64,000 bases of DNA from Methylococcales bacterium (GTDB taxonomy: Bacteria > Pseudomonadota > Gammaproteobacteria > Methylococcales > Methylomonadaceae). The notes beneath the pieces were generated by a model that saw nothing but the letters and a program-made list of their open reading frames with translations, ran no database searches and was not told the origin of the DNA. Where the stretch lies: the NCBI GenBank assembly GCA_030949405.1, contig JAUZSN010000002.1, positions 1,784,553-1,848,552 on the forward strand, given 5' to 3'. This document shows, one piece after another, positions 37,540 to 46,252 of the stretch; the stretch's first letter is position 1; every line of letters begins with the position of its first letter. A program made the translations under genes and the position numbers.

Positions 37540-38358
37540 ATGGTTTATAGTAATCGAGGTGAAATCGTTCGATTTTTATATCTTATTGTTTCAACGATGG
37601 TTTGGGGTGTCTCGTTAGGTGGATTACTGTTTAAATCTAAACGCGTGGTACTTTGTTATCATGGAATAACGGATCAGGATGCGGCGGCTTTTCGTCGTCA
37701 AATAGCGCAGATTGCTCCGCGAGTGGTGGCTTTAGAAAACGACCATTCAGAACAAGCGTCCTCCGTATTACCTTCAATTGTTTTAACTTTTGATGATGCG
37801 TTTGAAAATGTATTAACGAATGTAATCCCTGTGATTGAGGATTATCAAATTCCTATTTCGATTTATGTGGTCACGGATTATCTAGGAGGGAAACCCGCTT
37901 GGTTAAAAAATACGGGACATCATGATGAGCATGAAAGGTTGATGACAAAAGAGCAGATAACGGAATTGGCAAAAAATCCTTTAATTTCTATAGGGAGCCA
38001 CACTCATACCCACCCCAGTTTAACAACACTTAATGCGGAATCATTGGAAAATGAATTAAAAGACTCTAAAGAAATTTTAGAGGCGTTAATAACTCAAAAA
38101 GTAACGGTGTTAGCTTTTCCGCATGGGGCGTTTAATGCGGAGGTTTCCAATGTCGCAACGCGTTGTGGTTTAACCCACTTATTAACCCTTGAAGAAAAAT
38201 TGCTGGATAATACGCAATCTCAAGGAAAAATGGGACGATTTATCATGGAACCTTCGGTTTGGCCGATTGAATTTCGGTTAACGGTGGCGGGTTCTTATGC
38301 GTGGTTGTTTTATTTTAGACACCTGATTAAGGTATTAAAAAAAGGATTGGGGAAATAA
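37540..38358 (+). CDS. Polysaccharide deacetylase (NodB-like)
   Basis: This 272-residue enzyme of the CE4 family has motif 1 TFDDAF (83-88, catalytic base and metal Asp), motif 2 GSHTHTHPS (152-160, His metal ligands), and a later AFPHGAFN motif. A hydrophobic N-terminal segment (FLYLIVSTMVWGVSLGGLLF) anchors or exports it. It likely removes N-acetyl groups from amino sugars of the polymer. The stop and the next ATG overlap by one base. Confidence 0.9.
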   Translation: MVYSNRGEIVRFLYLIVSTMVWGVSLGGLLFKSKRVVLCYHGITDQDAAAFRRQIAQIAPRVVALENDHSEQASSVLPSIVLTFDDAFENVLTNVIPVIEDYQIPISIYVVTDYLGGKPAWLKNTGHHDEHERLMTKEQITELAKNPLISIGSHTHTHPSLTTLNAESLENELKDSKEILEALITQKVTVLAFPHGAFNAEVSNVATRCGLTHLLTLEEKLLDNTQSQGKMGRFIMEPSVWPIEFRLTVAGSYAWLFYFRHLIKVLKKGLGK

Positions 38359-39392
38359 TGACCTATCAATTACAACAATTAAATCAAACAGACTGGCTTT
38401 CAGCGGCAAAAGAATTTAATGATTATGGCTATATGCACTATTGGGCGTATGGGGAACAGGCTGCAAAACGAGTTAATGCCGATTCGGATCAAATAGCCGT
38501 GCTTGATGAAAATCAAAAGATAGTGGCGATGTTTAATGTACGAGTTAAAAAAATCCCCTTTGAATTAGGCGGCATTGCTTATATCAGTGGTGGCGCAATG
38601 ATTGATAAAGGTCAAACAGATCTTGGCACGACATTAACGGCCGTATTAACGGTGATTAAACAAGCCTATGTAACGAAACGCGGCCTAGTTTTACGCATTT
38701 TTTTACGACCTAAAACGGCCTCCATGTTTGCAGATGAAGCGACTATTTATCATCAATTGGGTTTTATTGAACAGGGAAAAACCAATGCCACTATATTGGT
38801 TGATTTATCGCCTGATCTTGCGTTAATTCGGAAAAACCTCCATCAAAAATGGCGAAATATATTAAATAAAAGTGAAAAGCAAGAAATTACCGTGGTTGCG
38901 GGTAATGAACTCAGTCTTTTTACCGATTTTGAAGGTCTTTTTACGGATTTATTGCAGAGAAAAGGACTGGATATTGATATGGATAATCATTTTTTTAAAG
39001 CGGTTCAGGAAAATTCGCCTGAGCAAGAAAAATTTCACATTGCGATTGCTTACAAGGATGAATTGCCTATATCGGGTCATGTCTCAAGTATAAGTGGAGA
39101 TACCTCGGTTTATATTTTAGGGGCAACTAATGATGTCGGAAGAAAATTAGGGGCGGCTTATTTGTTGCAATGGCATGTGATCGAAGAATCAAAAAAACAA
39201 GGATGCCAATGGTATGATTTAGGGGGAATCAACCCTGAAGAAAACCCCCCTGTTTATCAATTTAAAAAACGCATGGGCGGCGAGGAAACGGAAGTCACCC
39301 CTGTGTTTCAAATACAGTCAGGTTTAAAGGGAATATTGACCTTGGGTCTTGAAAAATTATACAAACAGTTGCGTTCTAAAATTAGAGTTTAA
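38358..39392 (+). CDS. FemAB-like GNAT-fold protein of the exopolysaccharide/PEP-CTERM locus
   Basis: This 344-residue protein consists of two GNAT-like halves in the FemX/FemAB manner. NLHQKWRNILNKSEKQE precedes the second half and QWYDLGGINPEENPPVYQFK lies near the C-terminus; the latter is characteristic of FemAB-like proteins in PEP-CTERM/exopolysaccharide loci. FemAB relatives transfer aminoacyl groups from tRNA; those in polysaccharide loci probably acylate the sugar or a linked peptide, but the substrate is unknown. It is coupled to the deacetylase gene by a one-base overlap. Confidence 0.8.
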   Translation: MTYQLQQLNQTDWLSAAKEFNDYGYMHYWAYGEQAAKRVNADSDQIAVLDENQKIVAMFNVRVKKIPFELGGIAYISGGAMIDKGQTDLGTTLTAVLTVIKQAYVTKRGLVLRIFLRPKTASMFADEATIYHQLGFIEQGKTNATILVDLSPDLALIRKNLHQKWRNILNKSEKQEITVVAGNELSLFTDFEGLFTDLLQRKGLDIDMDNHFFKAVQENSPEQEKFHIAIAYKDELPISGHVSSISGDTSVYILGATNDVGRKLGAAYLLQWHVIEESKKQGCQWYDLGGINPEENPPVYQFKKRMGGEETEVTPVFQIQSGLKGILTLGLEKLYKQLRSKIRV

Positions 39393-39396
39393 AGTT

Positions 39397-40245
39397 ATGG
39401 ATCAAAAAAATATTTCAATTATTATTCCAGCCCATAATGAAGAAGCCAGTATTAATCGGTGTTTAAGTGCGCTAACCCGTCCTAATTCGGATTATAAGGT
39501 GCAAATTATTGTGGTCTGTAATGGCTGTCATGATAAAACCGCCGACCTTGTTAATGCCTTTGATTCAACAATTACCTGTTTAGAAACGGAGGTTGCCTCT
39601 AAAAGTCACGCGTTGAATTTAGGGGATGAAGTGGCCACATTTTATCCTCGAATTTATTTAGATGCCGATGTTATTTTAACGATTGAGGCGGTTAACGCGC
39701 TTTGTTTAACTCTGACGGATGAAAAATTTTTGGCGACCTCAAGTTGCATTAAGATGGATTTAGACTCAAGCTCGTGGTTTGTGCGTGCTTTTTATGAGGT
39801 TTGGCTGAATTTACCTTATTGTAAGGCGGGTATGATTGGAAGTGGTGTTTATGCCCTTTCTAAAAAAGGCCGTGAACGTTTTCAAAAATTTCCTGATATT
39901 ATTGCAGATGATGGTTATGTTCGTTGTCTATTTACCGAATCGGAACGACCTTTAACAGTCGATTGTTATTCAACCGTTACGGCGCCTCATGATTTAATGA
40001 GTCTAATTAAGATTACGACCCGTAGTCGGGTTGGGTGCTATGAATTACGAGAAAAATTTCCTGATTTAATTTCTAACGAAGCTAAAAATTATCAAACAGC
40101 ACTCATTGATTTTTTATTAAATTTCAAACAATGGCCAAAAATTATGGTTTATGTTGGGATAAATATCATTACTAGAGTTCGTGCAAAATACCAAATAATA
40201 AGAAAAATAACTGTCTGGGAACGAGATGATTCGAGTCGCTCTTAA
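39397..40245 (+). CDS. Family 2 glycosyltransferase
   Basis: This 282-residue GT2 enzyme starts MDQKNISIIIPAHNEEASIN, with VVCNGCHDKTADLV and the DXD metal site RIYLDADVIL. The C-terminus has a hydrophobic stretch (WPKIMVYVGINIITRVRA) that may contact the membrane. An in-frame ATG upstream lies inside the FemAB-like gene, so the start at 39397 is preferred. It probably adds one residue of the exopolysaccharide repeat. Confidence 0.9.
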   Translation: MDQKNISIIIPAHNEEASINRCLSALTRPNSDYKVQIIVVCNGCHDKTADLVNAFDSTITCLETEVASKSHALNLGDEVATFYPRIYLDADVILTIEAVNALCLTLTDEKFLATSSCIKMDLDSSSWFVRAFYEVWLNLPYCKAGMIGSGVYALSKKGRERFQKFPDIIADDGYVRCLFTESERPLTVDCYSTVTAPHDLMSLIKITTRSRVGCYELREKFPDLISNEAKNYQTALIDFLLNFKQWPKIMVYVGINIITRVRAKYQIIRKITVWERDDSSRS

Positions 40246-40277
40246 ACGATACTTGCTTGATTTTTAGGAATAGAATA

Positions 40278-41402
40278 ATGAATTATGATGATAATGCGTT
40301 GCAACACGATTTCAATCGGGATATATGGTGCTTACATGGTCTGCCTATTGATAATTTAACCTTAGAAGAAACAATTGAAACTATTCATAAGCGAATTGAA
40401 AGTAAGACTAAAACCGTATTGACAACGATTAATATTAATTTACTTATTTTGTCATTGAGCGATCAGCAGTTTAGAAAAAGTATACTCTTAAGTGAACTTT
40501 GTAGCATAGATGGCGTGCCTTTACTTTGGTTGGCTCAAAGAATTGGTTTACCTTTGGTTGAGGTTGTTCAAGGCTCAACGCTGGCTGAAAAAATTAATCA
40601 GGGTCGTCATTCTGTTTCAATGTATTTTTTTGGAGGTGAAAAAGCGACATTGGATAAGCTTAAAGAAAAATTCAGCCAGACTCAATCAGGAATAAACTAC
40701 GCAGGGGCAAAAGACCCAGGATTTGGGTCGGTTAAAGAACAAAGTAGACCTAAAAACATTGATGATATTAATGATTCAAAACCTGATTTTGTATTGGTTG
40801 CATTGGGTGCTAATAAAGGTCAAAAGTGGATTATGGAAAATAAATATAAAATTAATGCTCCGATTATTAGTTATTTAGGGGCTACGATTCATTTTCTTAC
40901 GAATACATTAAAAAGAGCGCCCGAAAATGTTCAAAAAATAGGCTTAGAATGGGTTTGGCGTATTCTAAAAGAACCTAAATTATTTACGCGTTATCTTTTT
41001 GATGGGTTAGGATTTATTAAAATACTCACGAATTATGCATTGGCAAGCAAAAATCTTGTTTCAGAGGCCGAGGTTAAACCTTATACGTTAATCGAAAGTA
41101 ATGGCGAGCTTGAAATTATTTTAGCAAGTCATTTAACGCTTAAAAATAAAGATGAAATAAGGGATATTTTCATAGAAAGCTTGAAAAAAAATAAGACGAT
41201 TACTCTTAATTTTAAACAAGTTGATTATGTCGAGAATAAATTTTTAGGCCAACTTTTGTTGATGATTAAATATCAACAGCTTAATGAAAAAAAATTAACG
41301 CTTACTAATTTAAGTCATAAGATACATAAGTATTTAAAAACAAATGGCATCGAATTATCACTCATCGCCTTAAATCAGCCTTCGTTACAACTTAAGGAGT
41401 GA
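40278..41402 (+). CDS. WecG/TagA/CpsF-type glycosyltransferase (GT26) fused to a STAS domain
   Basis: About 374 residues. Residues 1-250 are a GT26 domain (TTININLLILSLSDQQFR, SIDGVPLLWLAQRIGLP, FFGGEKATLDKLKEKF, PDFVLVALGANKGQKW, GLEWVWRILKEPKLFTRY). GT26 enzymes add a second sugar, often ManNAc(A), to a lipid-linked primer. Where other members have an Asp (VxGxDL) this one has VQGSTL, so the putative catalytic acid appears replaced. Residues about 275-374 resemble a STAS domain (TLIESNGELEIILASHLTLK ... VDYVENKFLGQLLLMIKYQQ), a regulatory fold of anti-sigma antagonists and transporters. The ATG at 40278 follows an AGGA box. Confidence 0.8.
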   Translation: MNYDDNALQHDFNRDIWCLHGLPIDNLTLEETIETIHKRIESKTKTVLTTININLLILSLSDQQFRKSILLSELCSIDGVPLLWLAQRIGLPLVEVVQGSTLAEKINQGRHSVSMYFFGGEKATLDKLKEKFSQTQSGINYAGAKDPGFGSVKEQSRPKNIDDINDSKPDFVLVALGANKGQKWIMENKYKINAPIISYLGATIHFLTNTLKRAPENVQKIGLEWVWRILKEPKLFTRYLFDGLGFIKILTNYALASKNLVSEAEVKPYTLIESNGELEIILASHLTLKNKDEIRDIFIESLKKNKTITLNFKQVDYVENKFLGQLLLMIKYQQLNEKKLTLTNLSHKIHKYLKTNGIELSLIALNQPSLQLKE

Positions 41403-41875
41403 TGAGCGAAGTTAGCTATCTGAGAGGCATTATTCTTATAATAAAGCGTGATAATTATTTTAAGCGGGATGGTACTTTGATCATAAAATCAATGAAAAAA
41501 TCTTGATTTCTTTAAAAACTCTGGCTTTTAATATAAGTGGCATTGCTTGCTTGATTCCTTTTTTAAAAATGTTATTTTTAAATATAAATAGTAAAAAAAA
41601 TGTGATTTTTTATCATATAAAATATGAAGATCCTCCGGTTTTTTAATATAACCTACTGATAAATAAGTTAAAAAATACTGTAAACAATAAAGATAGTAAG
41701 GTTTGTTATTTGTTATAATTAATTTTAAATGAACGAATTACTCATGATATAAAAATTAGGGTTGCTTTGAATTATGTAATTACAATATAATCGGCCTAGA
41801 GATTCCGAGAATTTTCTGTAAACATTGAAAATATTTATTGGAATTTTTTTAAAATTATTTTTTAAGGAGAAAGTC
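41403..41875. other. Intergenic region before the PEP-CTERM gene
   Basis: About 470 very A/T-rich bases without a supportable gene. A perfect TATAAT occurs at 41714-41719 with no clear -35 element at the right spacing. TGGCA and TTGC at 41538-41550 resemble a sigma-54 promoter but the spacing is two bases too short. An SD-like AAGGAGA directly precedes the next ATG. No repeat of note is seen. Confidence 0.4.
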
Positions 41876-42616
41876 ATGAAAAAGTTACTTTTAGTAGCGA
41901 CTGTTGCGACTCTTGCTCTGGCTGGTCAAGCTTCTGCATCTGTTGTTGGAGCGGGAAGTCGGTTGATGATTGATACATTTGATACACCTGCTCTTCCCAG
42001 TGTTGAAGTATATCGGGTTGGTGTTGGTAATCAAAATGCAGGTGGAACAACTCAAGCAACACCTAGCGATCAGATTATTGGTGATTACCGAACTACTGAT
42101 ACAAATTATGTATCAGGAAACTTAGGTGGAAATACAGCAGTAGTTGCTGGTGTTTTTGCGTATAGTTCTGATTCGGGTACAAAAATCCGTAGTTCAGTAA
42201 CTTGGGATGCAAATGGAGCGGGTCTTGGCGGAAAAAACCTTTTACAGGGTGTTTCTGATGTAAGTAAAGGGGCGTTTACATTTGATATTTTAAGCATTGA
42301 TCAAGGAGAGGTGATTCTTGGGTTGGTTCTACGTGATACATTTGGTCAAACTACAACTGTCTCGGGTAATAATTTAATTCAAGGCGATGATCAGCGAGTG
42401 AGTTTTAGTTCATTTTCAAATGCAGCTTTTAATTGGGGTTCAGTTGATTCTATTCAGCTTAATGTGACTCAATCAGCTAATGCCGTTGATTTAACACTTG
42501 ATAACATTGGTGTGGTTACTCCCATTCCAGCCGCAATTTGGTTATTTGGTTCTGGTTTAGGTTTGATTGGTTTGTCTAAAAAACGAAAGAAAGGTCAAGC
42601 ACTAGTTGCTGCATAG
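41876..42616 (+). CDS. PEP-CTERM (VPxPA-type) exosortase-target protein
   Basis: This 246-residue secreted protein has a signal peptide (MKKLLLVATVATLALAGQASA) and a Gly/Ser/Thr/Asn-rich beta-structured body. It ends with the sorting tail PIPAAIWLFGSGLGLIGL followed by SKKRKKGQ: a Pro-containing motif, a membrane helix and a basic cluster. Proteins with this tail are cleaved by an exosortase and exported to the surface, usually in bacteria that make exopolysaccharide from loci like the preceding one. No exosortase gene lies in the window. The strong AAGGAGA box decides the start at 41876, rather than an upstream ATG at 41825. Confidence 0.92.
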   Translation: MKKLLLVATVATLALAGQASASVVGAGSRLMIDTFDTPALPSVEVYRVGVGNQNAGGTTQATPSDQIIGDYRTTDTNYVSGNLGGNTAVVAGVFAYSSDSGTKIRSSVTWDANGAGLGGKNLLQGVSDVSKGAFTFDILSIDQGEVILGLVLRDTFGQTTTVSGNNLIQGDDQRVSFSSFSNAAFNWGSVDSIQLNVTQSANAVDLTLDNIGVVTPIPAAIWLFGSGLGLIGLSKKRKKGQALVAA

Positions 42617-42671
42617 ATCGACAAGAGTTAGATAATTATGTTTTAGGATATAATTTTATCTATAATAAGAA

Positions 42672-42705
42672 AGGGGACTAATTTAGGTTAGCTTCCTTTT
42701 TTTAT
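42672..42705 (+). terminator. Probable rho-independent terminator after the PEP-CTERM gene
   Basis: AAAGGGGACTAA and TTAGCTTCCTTT form an imperfect stem with G-T pairs and one mismatch around TTTAGG, followed by a seven-T run. It lies about 60 bases after the stop codon. The stem is not perfect, hence the moderate confidence. Confidence 0.6.
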
Positions 42706-42797
42706 GCGTTGAACTCAAGTGTTTTAAAATAGTGAAATCTATTAATGCGTTAGATAAAAAACGTATTAATGAATGCTTGTCTTGGTGAAAAAAAGGA

Positions 42798-43670
42798 CTA
42801 ATACAGGGCTAAATTATCAGGTTCATCAATAACAGGATTGGATAAAATACCTATTTTTTCAATTTCAATTTTTACAGTTTGCCCTGCTTTTAAATAACCA
42901 CGTGGACTCATTTTAACCCCAACTCCCGCTGGCGTACCTGTCGAAATAATATCGCCTGGCTCCAACGTCATCACGGTCGTTAAATAAGCGATCATTTCAT
43001 AACAATTAAATAACATGTGTGCGGTATTTGAACTTTGTCGTAATTGGCCATCGACCCATGTTTTTAAATTTAATTGATGTGGGTCGCTAATTTCATCAGC
43101 AGTCACTAAATAAGGCCCTATAGGCCCATGCGTATCAAAAGATTTTCCCATAGTCCACGTTGGTGTGCGAATTTGCCAATCACGGACGGTGACATCATTT
43201 ACAATCGTATACCCTGCAATAACTAAATGGGCTTTATTTTTAGGCACATGACGACAGCGTTTTCCAATCACAAAGGCTAATTCACATTCATAATCTAATT
43301 TATCAGACACTTTCGGTAAATGAATGGCCTCACCATGGGCAATAATACAGCTCGGTTGTTTATTAAAAAAGACAGGAAACTCAGGCTGACTACGTTCTGT
43401 TTCATTAACATGGTCGGCATAGTTTAATCCAATACCCAAAAACTTACTGGGATTCGGAATAGGGGCAAGTAACTTAACCTCATTTAAGTTTAAATAAGTC
43501 GTGGCCGTCTTTATTTGTTGCCGTATTTGAGTTAATGCGTCATCACCTTGGGCGAGAAACTCTATCATGCTAGTCGCTATATTCGGGTTATCTAAGGTAT
43601 CAATAACTTTATTGTTAATAACCGCACCAATACGGGTTTGTTGATTATGGGTAAATGTAATTAGTTTCAT
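42798..43670 (-). CDS. Fumarylacetoacetate hydrolase (FAH) family protein
   Basis: This 290-residue protein has the FAH-fold landmarks GIGLNYADHVNET, PVFFNKQPSCII, LDYECELAFVIGKRCR and GYTIVNDVTVRDWQ, plus the end motif EPGDIISTGTPAGVGV. The Glu residues of YECELAFVIG are metal ligands. Members include fumarylpyruvate hydrolase, acylpyruvase and oxaloacetate decarboxylase, and the substrate cannot be assigned from sequence alone. It is separated from the next reverse-strand gene by 33 bases. Confidence 0.9.
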   Translation of the reverse strand: MKLITFTHNQQTRIGAVINNKVIDTLDNPNIATSMIEFLAQGDDALTQIRQQIKTATTYLNLNEVKLLAPIPNPSKFLGIGLNYADHVNETERSQPEFPVFFNKQPSCIIAHGEAIHLPKVSDKLDYECELAFVIGKRCRHVPKNKAHLVIAGYTIVNDVTVRDWQIRTPTWTMGKSFDTHGPIGPYLVTADEISDPHQLNLKTWVDGQLRQSSNTAHMLFNCYEMIAYLTTVMTLEPGDIISTGTPAGVGVKMSPRGYLKAGQTVKIEIEKIGILSNPVIDEPDNLALY

Positions 43671-43703
43671 AAAATTTAAAGAAGAAATAGTGACGTATAA
43701 AAA

Positions 43704-44504
43704 TTAGTTTCGCCAAGCATTGATCGTATATTTTTTACCCTTCAATGGCAAAATCCACATTTGATACATCGAAACAGTCCATGTATACGCAGAAATTAAG
43801 GTGTAACTAATCCCGCTAACCATGGTTATCCACGCAAATTCAGGATTAATTTTAGTTAACCACCATGAAAAAACATCAAAAATCAAACAGAAAAAAGGGA
43901 GGCTAATCATTAATGCCTTAAATTCGCGATTGATACCGACCGATAAACTAAAAATAAGACCGTTAAAAAAAAAGATAAAAGCAATGGCAAAAATATGAAT
44001 ATGAGAAACACGGGTTAATGTTGAAGCAGAAATGCCTTTGCTATGTTTAGAGACCGCTAAGACTTGTTCTAATTGCGTAAAATCAGGTAGTCCAGGTATA
44101 GTACTGTGACAGGAGATACAGCGGTTATCAAAAATTGTTTTGATTTCATTATGCCATTCTTCGTTAGACGTGCCATTATGTATCCACTTTATAATTTTCA
44201 CGCGCTCTTTTTGAGGGGCTTTATCCTTCATAGAACCATTAAGTTTTATTTCAATTTTACTGTGCTTGGGATCTCCGTGATAACTATAGACAATATCGTC
44301 GATAGAGAGACCTAATTTGCCATCAGCCATGCCATGCGTCATTAATAATTGCGCGCTGGCAAGCAAGGCACCAAAACCAATAATAATGAGATAACTACTA
44401 AATAATGTTTTTAAACTTAGACCTAAGCTCGGTAAATTAATCCAACTGGGTGCAGGTAGGGTTTTCATTGACGTGATTGGTTGCAAATAATTCAACAATA
44501 GCAT
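43704..44504 (-). CDS. Multi-pass membrane protein with a c-type haem motif (unknown function)
   Basis: This 266-residue protein has about five hydrophobic segments (near 32-52, 170-190, 195-215, 222-240 and 245-262). A hydrophilic periplasmic-looking loop (about 60-155) contains CISCH, the CxxCH haem-c attachment motif, in TIFDNRCISCHSTIPGLPDF. The loop also has conserved-looking His/Asp (YSYHGDPKHSK). It thus seems to be a membrane-bound monohaem cytochrome, perhaps delivering or receiving electrons. The start is uncertain (44504 or 44468, MKTLPAP). No family is recognised with confidence. Confidence 0.78.
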   Translation of the reverse strand: MLLLNYLQPITSMKTLPAPSWINLPSLGLSLKTLFSSYLIIIGFGALLASAQLLMTHGMADGKLGLSIDDIVYSYHGDPKHSKIEIKLNGSMKDKAPQKERVKIIKWIHNGTSNEEWHNEIKTIFDNRCISCHSTIPGLPDFTQLEQVLAVSKHSKGISASTLTRVSHIHIFAIAFIFFFNGLIFSLSVGINREFKALMISLPFFCLIFDVFSWWLTKINPEFAWITMVSGISYTLISAYTWTVSMYQMWILPLKGKKYTINAWRN

Positions 44505-44601
44505 AAATTTCTTTATTTAAAAAATAAAAGGCAAGATTTAGGAATTTGTTTAATTTATAGTGATAATTACGTTTTTCTATTTTTTCTATGGCTATTTTTT
44601 A

Positions 44602-45360
44602 ATGATTGTTGTTATATCTCCTTCTAAAACACAAGATTTTTCATCGACGACACAGACTAATTTTAGTATCCCTCGACAATTAGATCAAAGCGAGCAACTT
44701 ATTGAACAGTTAATTCAATTATCACCCGAGGATTTAGCCAAATTAATGAAAATAAGTGAAAAATTAAGTCATCTTAACTGGCAACGTTTTCAATCGTTTA
44801 AGTCGCCTTTTTCGCTTGAAAATGCTAAACAAGCCTTATTAGCCTTTAAAGGCGATGTTTATCAAGGGATTGATACAGCGGCTTATAGTGATGACGATTT
44901 TAAGTTTGCACAGCAGCATTTGCGCGTCTTATCAGGACTCTATGGCGTGTTACGTCCTTTGGATTTAATGCAGCCATATCGCTTAGAAATGGGGACACGG
45001 CTTGAAAATAAGGCGGGCAAACAGTTGTATAATTTTTGGGGGACTCAAATTACTGAAATACTGAATCAAGATTTAGCAAATACGTCGCCATTATTGGTTA
45101 ACTTAGCCTCTAATGAATATTTTAAAGCTGTTGTACCTAACCATTTAAACGCTAAAATTTTAACCCTTTCTTTTAAAGAAAATAAACAGGGTATTTATAA
45201 GGTAGTTGCTATTTATGCTAAACGCGCACGTGGGTTAATGGTTAATTTTATTATAAAAAATCACTTAACCGAAGCGGAATCACTTAAAGCGTTTAAGGAG
45301 GCAAATTATCATTTTAATGCGTCATTATCGACCGCTACTGAATGGGTGTTTAGTCGTTAA
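44602..45360 (+). CDS. yaaA: YaaA family peroxide-stress protein
   Basis: This 252-residue YaaA (DUF328) protein begins MIVVISPSKTQDFSST. It includes GDVYQGIDTAAYSDDDFKFA, LSGLYGVLRPLDLMQPYRLE and, later, NLASNEYFKAV, the family's strongest motifs. E. coli YaaA lowers intracellular iron and limits oxidative damage. An earlier in-frame ATG at 44560 adds a hydrophobic leader not found in the family, so the ATG at 44602 is used. It is divergent from the cytochrome-like gene. Confidence 0.94.
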   Translation: MIVVISPSKTQDFSSTTQTNFSIPRQLDQSEQLIEQLIQLSPEDLAKLMKISEKLSHLNWQRFQSFKSPFSLENAKQALLAFKGDVYQGIDTAAYSDDDFKFAQQHLRVLSGLYGVLRPLDLMQPYRLEMGTRLENKAGKQLYNFWGTQITEILNQDLANTSPLLVNLASNEYFKAVVPNHLNAKILTLSFKENKQGIYKVVAIYAKRARGLMVNFIIKNHLTEAESLKAFKEANYHFNASLSTATEWVFSR

Positions 45361-45441
45361 ATAGAGATTGTAAAATAACTTATTCCCTTTTTTTATTTAA
45401 CAGTAGTAAAATGACCCCTCTTTTTTGATGTCGTTACCCTC

Positions 45442-46044
45442 GTGAAAGAAAAATTAGAAACTTTAGTTCAAACTCGAATTCCTACTCAATATGGCGAATT
45501 TACACTCCATTACTACAATAACCTGCTAGATAACAAAGAACATCTTGCTTTTGTTAAAGGCGATGTCCTGCATAAAAAAAATGTACTTGTTCGTATTCAC
45601 TCTGAGTGTTTTACAGGCGATGTACTAGGTTCACGCCGCTGTGATTGTGGTGAGCAACTTGATATGGCTTTACGGATGATTTCTGAGGCAGGCAGTGGTG
45701 TTTTGTTATATTTACGTCAAGAAGGGCGGGGCATTGGCTTATTAAAAAAACTCGAAGCTTATAACTTACAAGATGACGGTTTAGATACTGTTGATGCCAA
45801 TCTACATTTAGGGCATTTAGCCGATGAACGGGAATATGATATTGCCGCTCTAATGTTGCAAACGTTGGGAGTGGTTTCGGTCAACTTAATGACTAATAAT
45901 CCTAAAAAAATTGAAGCATTAATAGAATTAGGGATTAACGTTGAGCAACGTATTCCTTTAGAATCACCCGTTCACTCAGATAACCAAGGCTATTTAAAAA
46001 CAAAAGTAAAAAAAATGCGGCATTTATTATCATTAGATAATTAA
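45442..46044 (+). CDS. ribA: RibA, GTP cyclohydrolase II
   Basis: This 200-residue zinc enzyme opens GTP to start riboflavin synthesis. Zinc ligands are in HSECFTGDVLGSRRCDC (three cysteines); the catalytic region LYLRQEGRGIGLLKKLEAY and a C-terminal LMTNNPKKIEAL are standard. It starts with GTG at 45442. It is a monofunctional RibA, not fused to RibB. A MITE-like element begins 18 bases after the stop. Confidence 0.97.
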   Translation: MKEKLETLVQTRIPTQYGEFTLHYYNNLLDNKEHLAFVKGDVLHKKNVLVRIHSECFTGDVLGSRRCDCGEQLDMALRMISEAGSGVLLYLRQEGRGIGLLKKLEAYNLQDDGLDTVDANLHLGHLADEREYDIAALMLQTLGVVSVNLMTNNPKKIEALIELGINVEQRIPLESPVHSDNQGYLKTKVKKMRHLLSLDN

Positions 46045-46062
46045 AAAAACTCTCTTTAATAG

Positions 46063-46195
46063 CAATACCTTCGCCAATTTAGGTTTTGAGCCAGAATATT
46101 TCAAATATCTAATATTTAGGTTCTAACAAAATCAAGTAGTTACAATATTAAAAAGTAGAGTTTCAACTTACTTTATACGTTTGGCGAAGGTATTG
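46063..46195. mobile_element. MITE-like element B, complete copy
   Basis: 133 bp bounded by perfect 15-bp inverted repeats: CAATACCTTCGCCAA (46063-46077) and TTGGCGAAGGTATTG (46181-46195). The first 104 bases match the end of the window (63898-64000) almost exactly, differing at three substitutions and one single-base gap. No ORF. The flanks do not show an obvious target duplication. It lies just after ribA and before a gene fragment. Confidence 0.88.
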
Positions 46196-46252
46196 TAATC
46201 GGTAATAAAGGAAGGCGGCTGTAATGTGCTTCAGGTTTTAGAGGCATTTAAC

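Noticed and set aside
41538-41550. TGGCA-TTGC pattern resembling a sigma-54 promoter before the PEP-CTERM gene
   Set aside because: The GG and GC elements are 10 bases apart instead of 12, a spacing sigma-54 does not tolerate, and the site is over 300 bases from the start codon.
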